DNA of 64,000 nt, from the NCBI GenBank assembly GCA_903908715.1, contig CAIVSY010000041.1, positions 75,314-139,313 on the forward strand, written 5' to 3'. Numbering within the stretch: the stretch's first letter is position 1; every line of letters starts with the position of its first letter. Positions 42,178 through 51,371 of the stretch are shown here, in pieces. Origin of the DNA: an uncultured bacterium. GTDB taxonomy: Bacteria; Verrucomicrobiota; Kiritimatiellia; CAIKKV01; CAITUY01. Below the pieces are notes generated by a model. It searched no databases. It was given only the letters and a program-made list of their open reading frames with translations, and had not been told where the DNA came from. A program made the position numbers and the translations under genes.

Positions 42178-44032
42178 CCGGGCAATGGTCCGGCTCGTCT
42201 TCCGGAAGCAGCATGGCGGTGCTGAATTCCATCTGGAATTCCGGATCCAGCGAGAGATCCACGTGTTCCACCGAACGGGCCACGCGGTCGGCGTATTCCT
42301 TTTCCTCCACCGAAAGCAGGGCGCGCTTGGCGCCGAAGGAAGCGGTATTGCCGACAAAGCGGATCCGGTGGCAGGGGATGGGCGGCAGCATGCCAATCCG
42401 GCGCGCATTGTTGCGGCGAATGAAATTCCCGAAGGCCCCTGCAAGCAGGACAGCCTCGAGCTCTTCCGGCTGGAAGCCGCCGATCCGCAGGAGGATATTG
42501 ATGCCCGCCCGGATGGCCGCATTGGCCAACTGCAATTCCCGGATATCGCGCTGATAGAGGAACAGAGGCTGGTGTGTCGCGGAACTTCCGGCATCCACCA
42601 GCAGGAAGTTGATTTCGCCATCCTTCTCCACCAGCCGGCGGCGCAAGGCGTCCGGCACGGAGGCAGGGACTTCGTCCGCGGCCAGCAGGCGGCCGGTGGA
42701 ATCAAGAAGGCCCTTCCGGAGGAGTTCGGCGGCGGCGTCGATCAGGCCCGTTCCGCAAATGCCCGCCGGCTTGGCATTCCCGATGATGTTCAGCTGAACG
42801 TCTCCATCCAGGAGAACCTTTTCGATGGCGCCCGGGGCAGCCCGCATCCCGTTGATGATCCGCGCACCCTCGAAGGCCGGTCCGGCGGCGACGGAGGTGG
42901 CCAGCATCCGGCCCTTGCCGGAAAGGACGATCTCACCGTTCGTGCCGATATCGACGAGCAGGCTGGGCCCGCTGGTACGGTCCAGTCGGGTGGCGATAAT
43001 CCCCGACACCGTATCGCCCCCCACAAAACTGCCGATCTGGGGGAAGAGAAAGACCTTCGACTGGCGCGGCAGGTGCAGGCGGAGGTCCGAAGCCTGTGTT
43101 TCCAGCGCGCCGCGGAATGCCGGAATAAACGGCAGTTCCCCCAGAGCGGACGGATCGATCCCTGCCAGGATCTGCTGCATGGTTGTGTTTCCAGCCAGGA
43201 CCATCTCGTAGATGTGGTTCCGGTTGACGTGTGTCTTGCGCTCCAGTTCATCAATCAGGTGGTTGACGCCTTCGATGACGGCACCCTGCAGCCGGGCCAG
43301 GCCGTCTTTTTCGGTCCGGCATTTCTGTATGCGGGAAATCACATCATCGCCGAAGGAGGTTTGCGGGTTCACCCGTGCGGCGACGGCAATATCGGCGCCT
43401 GTATTCAGGTTCACCAGCGTCGCCACCAGCGTGGTGCTTCCGATATCCACGGCGATTCCGTAGCACTCCGTCGTGGTGTCGCCGGGTTCCACCGCCACAA
43501 GCTCGTGTTCCACGAGGGTGCAGGTGATGACAAATCCGGCAATCCGGAGGGCGCCCGGCAGGGCGCGCAACGCGTCGATGGTCATTGAACAGGGAGGCAG
43601 GGCGGCGAGGACCCGTTCGGTGTCGGAGACCGTGTCGTGCTGGGATGGCGGGGTCAGCCGCAGGCAGATCTTACGGACGCGGGGCCGGATATCCACGGTT
43701 TCGCCCGAGTCTGCGGTCAGGATCTGCTGCTGGGATTGGAAGAGGGAACGGTCGGGAATCTCGATCGTTACCGGCCCGTGGATGTGAGAATGGCAGGCCA
43801 GGCGGAAGCCTTCGGTGACCCGGACAGCTCCCAGGGTGGCGATATCGGTTTCCGATGCCGGGCATTCGCCGTGGCGGACCTGTACCAGGCACTTGCCGCA
43901 TTTGCCGGCGCCGCCACAGGGGGTTTGCAGGATCAGACCGGCGCGTGCGGCGGCTTCGAGAATGACCGTTCCCGGAAGCGCATAGACCGCCCGACCGGAA
44001 GGTTCAAAGACGACTTTGACTTCCTTTTGCAT
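42173..44032 (-). CDS. Ferredoxin-ASKHA reductive activator of corrinoid enzymes (RACE/RamA-like)
   Basis: A 619-residue protein. The N-terminal ferredoxin domain has cysteines 39, 45, 48 and 80 (C-x5-C-x2-C pattern, then C), typical of plant-type [2Fe-2S] clusters. The rest is an ASKHA-fold ATPase domain with AVDIGSTTLVATLVNL near residue 195, VLAGNTTMQQIL, LLVDIGTNGEIVL and AGAFGNFI. Such proteins use ATP hydrolysis to reduce inactive Co(II) corrinoid to Co(I) in methyltransferases. No intact corrinoid methyltransferase is visible here; a broken URO-D-type gene is at 8675-9294. The gene follows the FGGY kinase by 65 nt in the same direction, so it is probably co-expressed with a carbohydrate operon, which is unexpected. 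The ATG at 44032 matches the domain start. Confidence 0.9.
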   Translation of the reverse strand: MQKEVKVVFEPSGRAVYALPGTVILEAAARAGLILQTPCGGAGKCGKCLVQVRHGECPASETDIATLGAVRVTEGFRLACHSHIHGPVTIEIPDRSLFQSQQQILTADSGETVDIRPRVRKICLRLTPPSQHDTVSDTERVLAALPPCSMTIDALRALPGALRIAGFVITCTLVEHELVAVEPGDTTTECYGIAVDIGSTTLVATLVNLNTGADIAVAARVNPQTSFGDDVISRIQKCRTEKDGLARLQGAVIEGVNHLIDELERKTHVNRNHIYEMVLAGNTTMQQILAGIDPSALGELPFIPAFRGALETQASDLRLHLPRQSKVFLFPQIGSFVGGDTVSGIIATRLDRTSGPSLLVDIGTNGEIVLSGKGRMLATSVAAGPAFEGARIINGMRAAPGAIEKVLLDGDVQLNIIGNAKPAGICGTGLIDAAAELLRKGLLDSTGRLLAADEVPASVPDALRRRLVEKDGEINFLLVDAGSSATHQPLFLYQRDIRELQLANAAIRAGINILLRIGGFQPEELEAVLLAGAFGNFIRRNNARRIGMLPPIPCHRIRFVGNTASFGAKRALLSVEEKEYADRVARSVEHVDLSLDPEFQMEFSTAMLLPEDEPDHCPE

Positions 44033-44097
44033 GGTTGGCGAAAAAGCGTACAACACCTTGTGCCGGCTTGTACAGGCAAACTGAGGACACCCCGGTC

Positions 44098-45423
44098 TTA
44101 CTGTGTCGTGCCGGGCTTCAGGATCCGGCTGCTGGCGGATAAACGGGAGAAACCATCCGTCTCGCCGGCGAAGAGTTTCGTTCCGATCCCGGCCATGATG
44201 GCGGCGCCAAGGGCTCCCGCGAAGGCGCCTGTCTCCGGCAGGCTGATTTCAAGACCGAGTTCGTCGGTGAGGATCCGGGTCCATATGTGGCTCTCGGTGG
44301 GGCCTCCCACCATGACAATCCGGTTGGCCTTCAACCCCGCCCTGGCGAGGTTGTCCATCTTGCTGTGCATATCCCGGGCAATGGATTCCATGATCGACCG
44401 GCAGGGATCGGATGAACCCCGCGGAGCGCGTTCCGCCGCCTCATTGAAGCGCGCATAGCGTTCGGCCATGGACGGCTCGGAGGAAAAGGTCCTGGACACG
44501 AAATCATGGACCTTGTCCCCTACGCAAGGCAGGGAGAAAATGGTACCCCAGGGACCGGCTGGTGACAGGAACGGGTCCGACAGCAGGGTCTGGGACAGGC
44601 TCAACTCGCGGTCCGGCACCGGATAGAAACCGACCCAGGAGGTGCCGCAGGAGAGCAGGACATCCCCGGGTCTCAGTACGCCGACGGCCCGTGCGGCGCT
44701 GGGGTGGTCGAAGGCGCCGAGCACAATGGCGGTATCCTCCGGCAAACCGGTTTCCACGGCCGCGTGCCGGGTGATATTCCCGAGGATGGAGGCCGACGGC
44801 ATCAGCTGCGGGAGCCGGCTTGCATCCAGTTCCAGCAGATCCAGCAGGGGCTGATGCCAGCGCCGCTTCTCCTGATCCTGCAAATAGAACGTGGTGGCTG
44901 TGGAGTGATCCATGCCGTACTTCCCGCAAAGGCGGTGGTACAGGTAGGTGATATTCATGCCAACCATGGCTGCACTGCGGAAAACGTCCGGCAGGTTCTG
45001 TTTCAGCCACGTCAATTGCACCAGCGGGAAGCCCCGGAAATACGGCCAGCCCACGATCCGGTATATCTCCGCGGGGGAAAGGCCTGCCGGGTCGATTCCG
45101 GGATCATTCGCCGAGCGGGCGTCCATCCAGTTGATGGCGTTTCCCAGGGGTGAGCCCTGGCGGTCCATCAGCAGGGCATTCCCGGTGGCGCCCGAAAGTG
45201 AAAGGGCGGCGACGCGGCAATGCCGCGGGGCGGATTGCAGGAGGGACCGGATGACTTCGCAAAGGATCTCGTAGCAGCGCGGCGAGGAGAACTCCACGCG
45301 GTCCGGCCCGATCCGGATCAGCTCCGTCGGACGCCGTTCCCGCGCGAGAATCCGGCCATCCGCCGACAGCAACACCCCTTTGGTGGCGCTGGTTCCCAGG
45401 TCGATTCCGATCAGTGTTTCCAT
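44098..45423 (-). CDS. FGGY-family carbohydrate kinase
   Basis: A 441-residue kinase of the xylulokinase/gluconokinase type. The N-terminal phosphate loop IGIDLGTSATKGVLLSADGRIL, NWMDARS, and the C-terminal VMVGGPTESHIWTRILTDELGLEI with GAFAGALGAAIMAG are diagnostic. It phosphorylates a ketose, ketose acid or polyol. Length is near the lower end for the family. The gene lies 27 nt after the isomerase-like gene, forming an isomerase-kinase pair as in rhamnose, fucose, xylose or arabinose catabolism; no aldolase or epimerase is in the operon. The exact sugar cannot be told. Confidence 0.9.
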   Translation of the reverse strand: METLIGIDLGTSATKGVLLSADGRILARERRPTELIRIGPDRVEFSSPRCYEILCEVIRSLLQSAPRHCRVAALSLSGATGNALLMDRQGSPLGNAINWMDARSANDPGIDPAGLSPAEIYRIVGWPYFRGFPLVQLTWLKQNLPDVFRSAAMVGMNITYLYHRLCGKYGMDHSTATTFYLQDQEKRRWHQPLLDLLELDASRLPQLMPSASILGNITRHAAVETGLPEDTAIVLGAFDHPSAARAVGVLRPGDVLLSCGTSWVGFYPVPDRELSLSQTLLSDPFLSPAGPWGTIFSLPCVGDKVHDFVSRTFSSEPSMAERYARFNEAAERAPRGSSDPCRSIMESIARDMHSKMDNLARAGLKANRIVMVGGPTESHIWTRILTDELGLEISLPETGAFAGALGAAIMAGIGTKLFAGETDGFSRLSASSRILKPGTTQ

Positions 45424-45450
45424 GGGGTCCCCACAAGTATCGGGCGTTGC

Positions 45451-46839
45451 CTACAGGACCTGGACATCCCAGCCCATCCATCGGCCGAAGGCGAGGAGGG
45501 AAGGAGCAACCTTTCCGTAGACCAGGGCGGCGTGATGCGTCCCTCCCTTCCGGCTGTATTCTGCGAGGAAGTCGGCAACCGGCATGCGTGACTTGAACCA
45601 GCCGCGCACCGACTTCTCGAATCCGTCCTTGCCCTTCACGGACTCCATCCGGCCGGGCGCCACGATCAGGCGGAAGGACTTGTCCGACAAGGGGGCCAGA
45701 TTGACAAACACCGCTTCACCGCCCCGCAGTCTTCCGTACGGGATCACGTGCATTTCCCCGGGCGTGAAGTTCATGCCGGGCATAGCCAGGCGGGGTTTGC
45801 CATCCGCCACTGCGAGATTGAACTCCCCCATGTGGCTCAGGAAGACGCGGTTGCCTTTCCAGTCGGGGCAGAACATTTCCGTGAACGTGGTCGCCGGGAA
45901 GGCTGATGCCAGGGCCCCCACGAGGGCCGCGGTAAGAACATCCCCTTCGCCGGCATATCCCGTGCCGCGAACCATGGCCTTGGAGATTTCCAGGAACGGC
46001 ATGACCGGCAATCCGCTCAACCGGCCTGCCGACTGGAAGTTCATCGAGAATGCGGAAAGGCTTTCCTGCTCGATCCACTGCCGCACTGCCAGGCCGGCGA
46101 CCACGGACCTTTCATGGGCGGCTTTCCCGGAACCGTCCATGAGGAACATGCGTGCATCGGCGGCCATTTCCGCCTTCACAGCCTTGGGATTCACACGGCG
46201 CACCAGCCGCTGCAATTCCGCCGGGCTTGCATGCACAAGGGGTGCGCCGATGATCCGGTTCAGGCAGGACTCGGGGATCGAGAAATCCCCCATTCCGACA
46301 AACGGCTTCCCGATCAGGCCAATCCGTGAGGTCGAGAAGCGTGCCGCCATCCGCGCGGCCGGCAGGTGGTTGACCACACGCTGCAGGACGTTCGACCGCT
46401 TCCAATGCCCGGCCTCAATCTCGAACGGCTTGCCCAGTCGCAAAAGCATGTTGCAGAGATCCTGCACCCCGTGAATTCCGTGGTTGTTCATGATGGCCGC
46501 AGATGTCTGAGTCGGGCCGAACTCAAACGTGGGAGTGGTATCCAGGACAATCACCGGGATCCGCGTTCGTGCCAGGACGGACGCCGACTCCAGCGAAGGG
46601 GAGTAGGCCAGGTGCAGGGTGACAATCGCATCCACGCTTTCCTTTTCCCACCGGTGGACTTCCCGCTGGAATTCGGACTGGATGCGGCAGACCTTTCCGG
46701 CCGAAACGACGACGCCCAGGTGTTCGAACTCGAGCCGGATCTGGTCGGCGAACGACTGCATGCGGGCATGGCATTCCGGCAGTAACTGGTCATAGAGTTC
46801 AAGGTACAGGGGGAGCAATCCGATTTTGAAGGTTTTCAT
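45451..46839 (-). CDS. L-fucose/L-arabinose isomerase-fold protein
   Basis: A 462-residue protein of the fucose/arabinose isomerase superfamily. The start KIGLLPLYLELYDQLLPE and the two Rossmann-like N-terminal lobes (VDAIVTLHLAYSPSLES, IPVIVLDTTPTFEF, NNHGIHGVQDLCNMLLRLGK) are typical. In the C-terminal part ALVGALASAFPATTFTEMFCPDW has a Glu, and GGTHHAALVYG carries the closing His motif, consistent with a metal-dependent aldose-ketose isomerase. Its specificity cannot be assigned; many relatives in PVC bacteria are of unknown substrate. It is followed by an FGGY kinase at 27 nt, the usual next step. Confidence 0.83.
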   Translation of the reverse strand: MKTFKIGLLPLYLELYDQLLPECHARMQSFADQIRLEFEHLGVVVSAGKVCRIQSEFQREVHRWEKESVDAIVTLHLAYSPSLESASVLARTRIPVIVLDTTPTFEFGPTQTSAAIMNNHGIHGVQDLCNMLLRLGKPFEIEAGHWKRSNVLQRVVNHLPAARMAARFSTSRIGLIGKPFVGMGDFSIPESCLNRIIGAPLVHASPAELQRLVRRVNPKAVKAEMAADARMFLMDGSGKAAHERSVVAGLAVRQWIEQESLSAFSMNFQSAGRLSGLPVMPFLEISKAMVRGTGYAGEGDVLTAALVGALASAFPATTFTEMFCPDWKGNRVFLSHMGEFNLAVADGKPRLAMPGMNFTPGEMHVIPYGRLRGGEAVFVNLAPLSDKSFRLIVAPGRMESVKGKDGFEKSVRGWFKSRMPVADFLAEYSRKGGTHHAALVYGKVAPSLLAFGRWMGWDVQVL

Positions 46840-46879
46840 GGTTGTCTTCTCCTTTGTCAGTCATTCTTGCCAGGTCAGG

Positions 46880-48433
46880 TTAGCGGATGCCTGAAAGCGT
46901 TGAACGCAAACTGTCGATAGTGAAGTCAATGAGTGCGTCATCCGCGATGGTCGGCAGCTTGGTCAGCGCCACGGGCGGGCAATCCGCCTTGTAGGATTGC
47001 ACGCTGATGTCAAAACCGCGGCTGTTCATGGAGTCGGCGAAATGGCGTCCGCGGGCCAGATCAGTGAAACGCAGGCCCAGGAGGTGCCCTTGCCCCTCAA
47101 TGCCCGCGAGAATGCCCGGGAATTCCGCGGCCAGGTCCCTCATTTCCTGTTCGATCCTCTTTCCGGCCGCGGTGATGGCCGCGCCGTTGGCGGAGGTCCA
47201 TCGCATGGTCACAAGGTAGGCCAGCGACGCGAGTTCCTCCTGCCCGTTGGTCACCAGGGCGCCGAACTGCGGGAGACTGTCGAAGCTGGAACTGAACAGG
47301 ATGCGCGACGCGGGATACTCGCCGCCGGGGAAGCCTTTCCCGATGACAACCATCGACGGCTTGAGTCCGTACTGGCGGAACAGGAAAAGGCCGTCGTACC
47401 ACATGCAGGATTGGATTTCGTCAATCACGGTCGGGACATCGTGTGCGGCGCACAGCTGGTGTGCGTGATGCAGGAACGCCTCCGATAGCCTCCTTGCCCC
47501 GTAGTTCATCATGATGATCTCGTGGAAGAACGCGGCGATCTTGAACGGCGGTTTCTCCCATTCGCGAAATGCGCGATCGAGGTCCTCGATGGAATTCGGC
47601 CGGATCGCCACGACCTTCAGGGCCTGCGATTGTTCCATGCGGCCCCGCAGTAGCGGCCAGAGTCCCCGGAGGATCTGGGTTTGAACGGTGGTTCCGTGGT
47701 AGTTTCCGGTGATGTTGCCATCGTCATCGCCCATCACCAGGAACACGGGGGTACGGCCATGGTAGACGGGATCGGGACCCGCGGCGTCGTGACGGTAGAA
47801 CCGTGCGAGGGCCAGCTTGAATGCGGCCTCGGCGGCCAGGCTTCCGGTCTCGAGGTTGATGACGCGATTCAGGATGCGGGGGTCCTGAGACGAGAGGATA
47901 TCCTTCAGGTCCGCTTCCGGGGATAGGCCGTTGGCGGTGCGGATCAGTTCCTCTTCCAGCAGGCGGGTGATGGGGCCGCGGGTGTTGTTGTGTGTGGCAT
48001 TCGGGATGCCCAGGGCGCGGGCCTGGTCCAGCAACTGGTATCCCGGGAAACTGTGCCCCAGGGGTGCATGGTAGTGTTCACTCTTGGAAGTCACATACAG
48101 GCGGCCGTCTTCCCCGATGCGGAAGTATCCAAGCGCCGAGATCGGCGCCATGTGTTTTTTTGTTGCGGCCTGGAACATCCGGGTTCCGGCGCCATTGGGG
48201 CTGGAGGCCAGGCCCGGGACAACCGGTTCGCCTGCGCGGGGGAGCATCCGGCGCAAGCGCTCCCGGAAGGCGGCCGGGAAGAAATCCACCTTTTCCGCCG
48301 CGAGTTTCCCGAGGGCTTCCGGATTTCCGCCGGTCAGGAAGGCGCGGGCCTGCGCGGCCGCGGCAACGGTCCCGGAGCCGATAAGGTCGGCGAGTGAATG
48401 GACAACGGGCTTGAATGCAAGGGGCGTCTTCAT
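46880..48433 (-). CDS. Class III aminotransferase
   Basis: A 517-residue PLP enzyme of the glutamate-1-semialdehyde/omega-transaminase group. FFHEIIMMNYGARRLSEAFLHHAHQLCAAHDVPTVIDEIQS holds the Asp that binds the pyridine nitrogen, MVVIGKGFPGGEYPASRIL the PLP lysine, and GIEGQGHLLGLRF is a typical C-terminal motif. The N-terminal 80 residues and the middle insert are longer than in usual members (about 430). It is the second gene of the operon, overlapping the deoR stop (ATGA) and 40 nt before the isomerase gene. An aminotransferase in an isomerase-kinase operon suggests an amino sugar, amino polyol or sugar-acid substrate; this is inference. Confidence 0.87.
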   Translation of the reverse strand: MKTPLAFKPVVHSLADLIGSGTVAAAAQARAFLTGGNPEALGKLAAEKVDFFPAAFRERLRRMLPRAGEPVVPGLASSPNGAGTRMFQAATKKHMAPISALGYFRIGEDGRLYVTSKSEHYHAPLGHSFPGYQLLDQARALGIPNATHNNTRGPITRLLEEELIRTANGLSPEADLKDILSSQDPRILNRVINLETGSLAAEAAFKLALARFYRHDAAGPDPVYHGRTPVFLVMGDDDGNITGNYHGTTVQTQILRGLWPLLRGRMEQSQALKVVAIRPNSIEDLDRAFREWEKPPFKIAAFFHEIIMMNYGARRLSEAFLHHAHQLCAAHDVPTVIDEIQSCMWYDGLFLFRQYGLKPSMVVIGKGFPGGEYPASRILFSSSFDSLPQFGALVTNGQEELASLAYLVTMRWTSANGAAITAAGKRIEQEMRDLAAEFPGILAGIEGQGHLLGLRFTDLARGRHFADSMNSRGFDISVQSYKADCPPVALTKLPTIADDALIDFTIDSLRSTLSGIR

Positions 48434-49215
48434 GGTGTTTCCTTTGCTGCAGTGACAACGGTCATACGGGTCATTCTTCCCAGGGAACGGCGCAGGGCGG
48501 GCGGCAGACCATGGGTCGTGATCCATTCGTCGAAATCCCGAAGGTGTGCGTATTCCACGCGCCCGGCCGAGCTGGCGCATTTGGTGTGATCGGCCAGAAG
48601 AATCTTCCGGCGCCCCCGGGCGAGCATGGCCCGGGCCGTCCGGGCCATTTCAGTGTTTTCCACCAGGCAGCGGCCCCGGGCATCCACGCAGTCGCTTCCC
48701 AGGAAGACGCGATCGAACGTGAAGCGTTCGAGCATCCATTCCGTGACCGGTCCCCCGAGGTGCTGGCGGCGGCTGTCGTAGGCTCCGCCGAGAAGGGTGA
48801 CGGCGACGGGCGGAGAAGAGCCCAGTTCCGCAACGATCGGCATGGAGTTGGTGTAAAGTGAAAGGGCCGTCGACGGGGGCAGCTGGGTGGCCACATGGAA
48901 GCAGGTGGATCCATCGTCCACCAGGATGGCCTCGCCGGGCCTGATCTGCTCGACGGCCCGGCTGCCGATGGCCCGCTTCAGTTCGTAGCGGGCGGCGACC
49001 CGCTCATGATAGACCGCTTCCCGTGCCATGCGGCCGGCATAGATGCAGCCGCCATGCGTGCGCAGGATGGAGCCCTCCTCCGCGAGGCGGTCGAGGTCCC
49101 TGCGTATGGTCAGGGGCGAGACCTTCAGGGCGGCGGCGATCTGGTCCACCCGCCATTCCCGCTGGATGGCGCGCAGCCGGCTCAGGATCTGTTGTTGTCG
49201 GACCACGGGGTTCAT
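48430..49215 (-). CDS. DeoR-family transcriptional regulator
   Basis: A 261-residue repressor. The N-terminal winged helix-turn-helix is RQQQILSRLRAIQREWRVDQIAAALKVSPLTIRRDLDRLAEEGSILRTHGG, the DeoR signature; the C-terminal DeoRC sensor domain (about 80-240) has AILVDDGSTCFHVATQL and ILLADHTKC, a phosphosugar-binding fold. It heads the five-gene operon and probably represses it until a sugar phosphate accumulates. The start at 49215 fits the family. Direct repeats of TTGTTC at 22-bp spacing in its own upstream region are candidate operator half-sites. Confidence 0.92.
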   Translation of the reverse strand: MNPVVRQQQILSRLRAIQREWRVDQIAAALKVSPLTIRRDLDRLAEEGSILRTHGGCIYAGRMAREAVYHERVAARYELKRAIGSRAVEQIRPGEAILVDDGSTCFHVATQLPPSTALSLYTNSMPIVAELGSSPPVAVTLLGGAYDSRRQHLGGPVTEWMLERFTFDRVFLGSDCVDARGRCLVENTEMARTARAMLARGRRKILLADHTKCASSAGRVEYAHLRDFDEWITTHGLPPALRRSLGRMTRMTVVTAAKETP

Positions 49216-49219
49216 AGCT

Positions 49220-49247
49220 GAACAAAACATTCAGACATAACGAACAA
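49220..49247 (-). promoter_or_regulatory. Candidate operator repeats upstream of the deoR operon
   Basis: TTGTTC occurs twice on the minus strand (49247-49242 and 49225-49220) with 22-bp periodicity, about two helical turns, inside the AT-rich gap before deoR. DeoR-family proteins often bind direct repeats of this kind. Confidence 0.4.
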
Positions 49248-49349
49248 TATTATCATTCTGGTTTTCCTGCAAGACTTATTACGGGAGACTCCGCGCTTTT
49301 CTCACGTCCGTGTTTCTGCCACACTTCCGGGAAACGGAGGGTAGAGCGT

Positions 49350-50546
49350 ATGAAAACCTTGGCAGGCGTGGGCATTGTGGTGGTTCTGGCGTGCATGGCG
49401 CAATGGGCAAGGGGGGCGGACTGGCCGCAATGGCGGGGCCCCGACCGGGATGGCGTATCCGCGGAAACGGGGTGGTTCAAGGAAGGGGCGACGGCCCGTG
49501 TGGTGTGGGAGGCTTCGGTTGGTGCGGGGTACTCGGCGGTGGCTATTCGCGGGGGACGCCTGTATACGGCGGGGAACCGGGAGAACCGTGATGAGGTGGT
49601 CTGCCTGGATGCCGCGAGCGGGAAACAGGTCTGGAAGCATGACTATGCCTGTCCGTCGGGCAGTTATCCGGGGCCGCGGAGTACACCTGCCACGGATCAG
49701 GCGTCGGTGTATGTTGTCAGCCGGCAGGCGCAGGTGATCTGTCTGGAGGCCGCCACCGGGGTGTGCCGGTGGCAGAGGGATTTGAAGGCGGATCTGGGTG
49801 TATCCGTGCCGACGTGGGGGATAGCGGGTTCCCCTGTCCTGGAGGGGGAGCTGTTGCTTGTGAACGTCGGGGCACGCGGGGTGGCTTTGAATAAGAACAC
49901 CGGGGCCACGCAGTGGGATTCCGGCGGCGCGGGGACCGGGTATGCTTCCCCGGTCATCGCGGGGTCCGGGGCGGGCCGTTCGGTTCTCCTGTTTGCGGCG
50001 AAGCGGGTGGTGGCGGCGGATCTGGCGACGGGCCGCCAACTCTGGGAGTATCCCTGGGAGACCAGCTATAATGTGAATGCCGCGGACCCGGTGCTGGTGG
50101 AGGACAAGATCTTCATCACGACCGGATATGACCGTGGCGGCGCCTTGCTGAAGGTGCAGCAGGGCGCGCCGGCGGCGGTGTGGGAGAACAAGAGTCTGGG
50201 GAGCCACTTCGGGACGCCTGTGGTCCGGAAGGGGTTTGCATACGGCGGTCATGGAAATACCGGTCGCGGGAGTCTCCGTTGCATCGAGCTGGCGACGGGA
50301 ACGGTGAAATGGGATTTTCCGGGTATGCTCTATGCCAGTGTCCTGCTGGCCGGTGATCGATTACTGATCCAGGGTGAGAAGGGTGTGCTGGCTGTGGCCG
50401 AGGCGACGCCGGAAAAGTATCATGAGTTGTGGCAGGCGAAGGTTCTGGACGGCGTCTGCTGGACGATGCCGACCCTGTGCAACGGTTTGGTGTATTGCCG
50501 CAACGACAAGGGCCGTCTGGTCTGCCTTGACCTGAAGGGGCCGTGA
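49350..50546 (+). CDS. Exported PQQ-like beta-propeller protein
   Basis: A 398-residue protein with a signal peptide (MKTLAGVGIVVVLACMAQWARGA) and a mature start DWPQWRGPDRDGVS, the hallmark of a family very common in Planctomycetota, Verrucomicrobiota and Kiritimatiellota. Six or seven propeller blades can be followed through repeats such as VVCLDAASGKQVWKHDY, VICLEAATGVCRWQRDL, VVAADLATGRQLWEYPW and LRCIELATGTVKWDFPG. No PQQ-dehydrogenase catalytic residues are apparent, so it is probably a scaffold or binding protein and not an alcohol dehydrogenase. It is divergent from deoR and may be monocistronic; a GGAGGG ribosome site precedes the ATG. Confidence 0.88.
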   Translation: MKTLAGVGIVVVLACMAQWARGADWPQWRGPDRDGVSAETGWFKEGATARVVWEASVGAGYSAVAIRGGRLYTAGNRENRDEVVCLDAASGKQVWKHDYACPSGSYPGPRSTPATDQASVYVVSRQAQVICLEAATGVCRWQRDLKADLGVSVPTWGIAGSPVLEGELLLVNVGARGVALNKNTGATQWDSGGAGTGYASPVIAGSGAGRSVLLFAAKRVVAADLATGRQLWEYPWETSYNVNAADPVLVEDKIFITTGYDRGGALLKVQQGAPAAVWENKSLGSHFGTPVVRKGFAYGGHGNTGRGSLRCIELATGTVKWDFPGMLYASVLLAGDRLLIQGEKGVLAVAEATPEKYHELWQAKVLDGVCWTMPTLCNGLVYCRNDKGRLVCLDLKGP

Positions 50547-50609
50547 GCCGGTTCCCGGGATGATGGGAATGGACGGCGGGGTCGCCGTACCTCCCCGGGA
50601 GAGGTGGAG

Positions 50610-51359
50610 TCAGTGTCTGTCCTGATCGATTCTCCGGAAGGCCCGGGAATCGATCAGGCTGCGCCATCGGTACTCCAGGATCATAGTGATCATCCGGAGT
50701 CCCAGCTTGAAGGCCACCCACTTGTTGCCCGTGACCGATGAATGGCCGATGCGCATCGAATAGTTCACGGGCACCTGGATGATCCGCTTGCTCTGGATGA
50801 TGGAGATCAGCATCATCTCCGGCCCGAAGAAACTGCCCTTGACCGTGAAGAACGGCCGCATTTCCCGGAGGGCCTCCCGTCTTACGCAGCGTACGGTGCA
50901 CCCCACGTCGGTCAGACTGGTGGTGTTAAACAGGAATTCCATCAGCTTGGCCACGGCGTAATTCCCCCACTTCAGGAATAAACCCATATTGGCTCCCTGC
51001 CAGATCAATTCCTTGACCGTCCGGCTGCCGTACACCACATCGAAGTCCTCCGCATAGGCGAGCATCTTATGGACATCATGCGCCTGGAAGGTTCCATCCG
51101 GCTCGAAGACCATGATGAGATCCCCTGAGGCCTCGTCAACGCCCCGCTGAATCGCCGCGCCGTACCCCTGCACTGTTTCAAAGACCTCTTTTGCGCCCGT
51201 GCCGGCGATCGCCTCGCTGGTGCCGGGAGCCGCGTTGTTGTTGACCACGATCACCTCGTCCACCACCGGATGGCGGTTGAGGTTCAGGATGAAGGCCCGG
51301 ATGGAATCCTTCTCGTTGTAGGTTGGAAGAATGACGGAGACTTTGAGGTTGTTCCACAT
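50610..51359 (-). CDS. Glycosyltransferase family 2
   Basis: A 249-residue GT-A enzyme beginning KVSVILPTYNEKDSIRAFILNL. GYGAAIQRGVDEASGDLIMVFEPDGTF provides the donor-binding region and the DxD-like acidic motif (EPDG). Its small size and lack of a long membrane tail are typical of dolichol-phosphate-mannose-synthase-like and other polyprenyl-phosphate glycosyltransferases. I prefer the ATG at 51359 over the GTG at 51365, with an AAGGG ribosome site. It is the last gene of a three-gene operon with a methyltransferase (12 nt upstream) and a GT-C-like membrane protein. Confidence 0.88.
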   Translation of the reverse strand: MWNNLKVSVILPTYNEKDSIRAFILNLNRHPVVDEVIVVNNNAAPGTSEAIAGTGAKEVFETVQGYGAAIQRGVDEASGDLIMVFEPDGTFQAHDVHKMLAYAEDFDVVYGSRTVKELIWQGANMGLFLKWGNYAVAKLMEFLFNTTSLTDVGCTVRCVRREALREMRPFFTVKGSFFGPEMMLISIIQSKRIIQVPVNYSMRIGHSSVTGNKWVAFKLGLRMITMILEYRWRSLIDSRAFRRIDQDRH

Positions 51360-51371
51360 ATGCACACCCTT

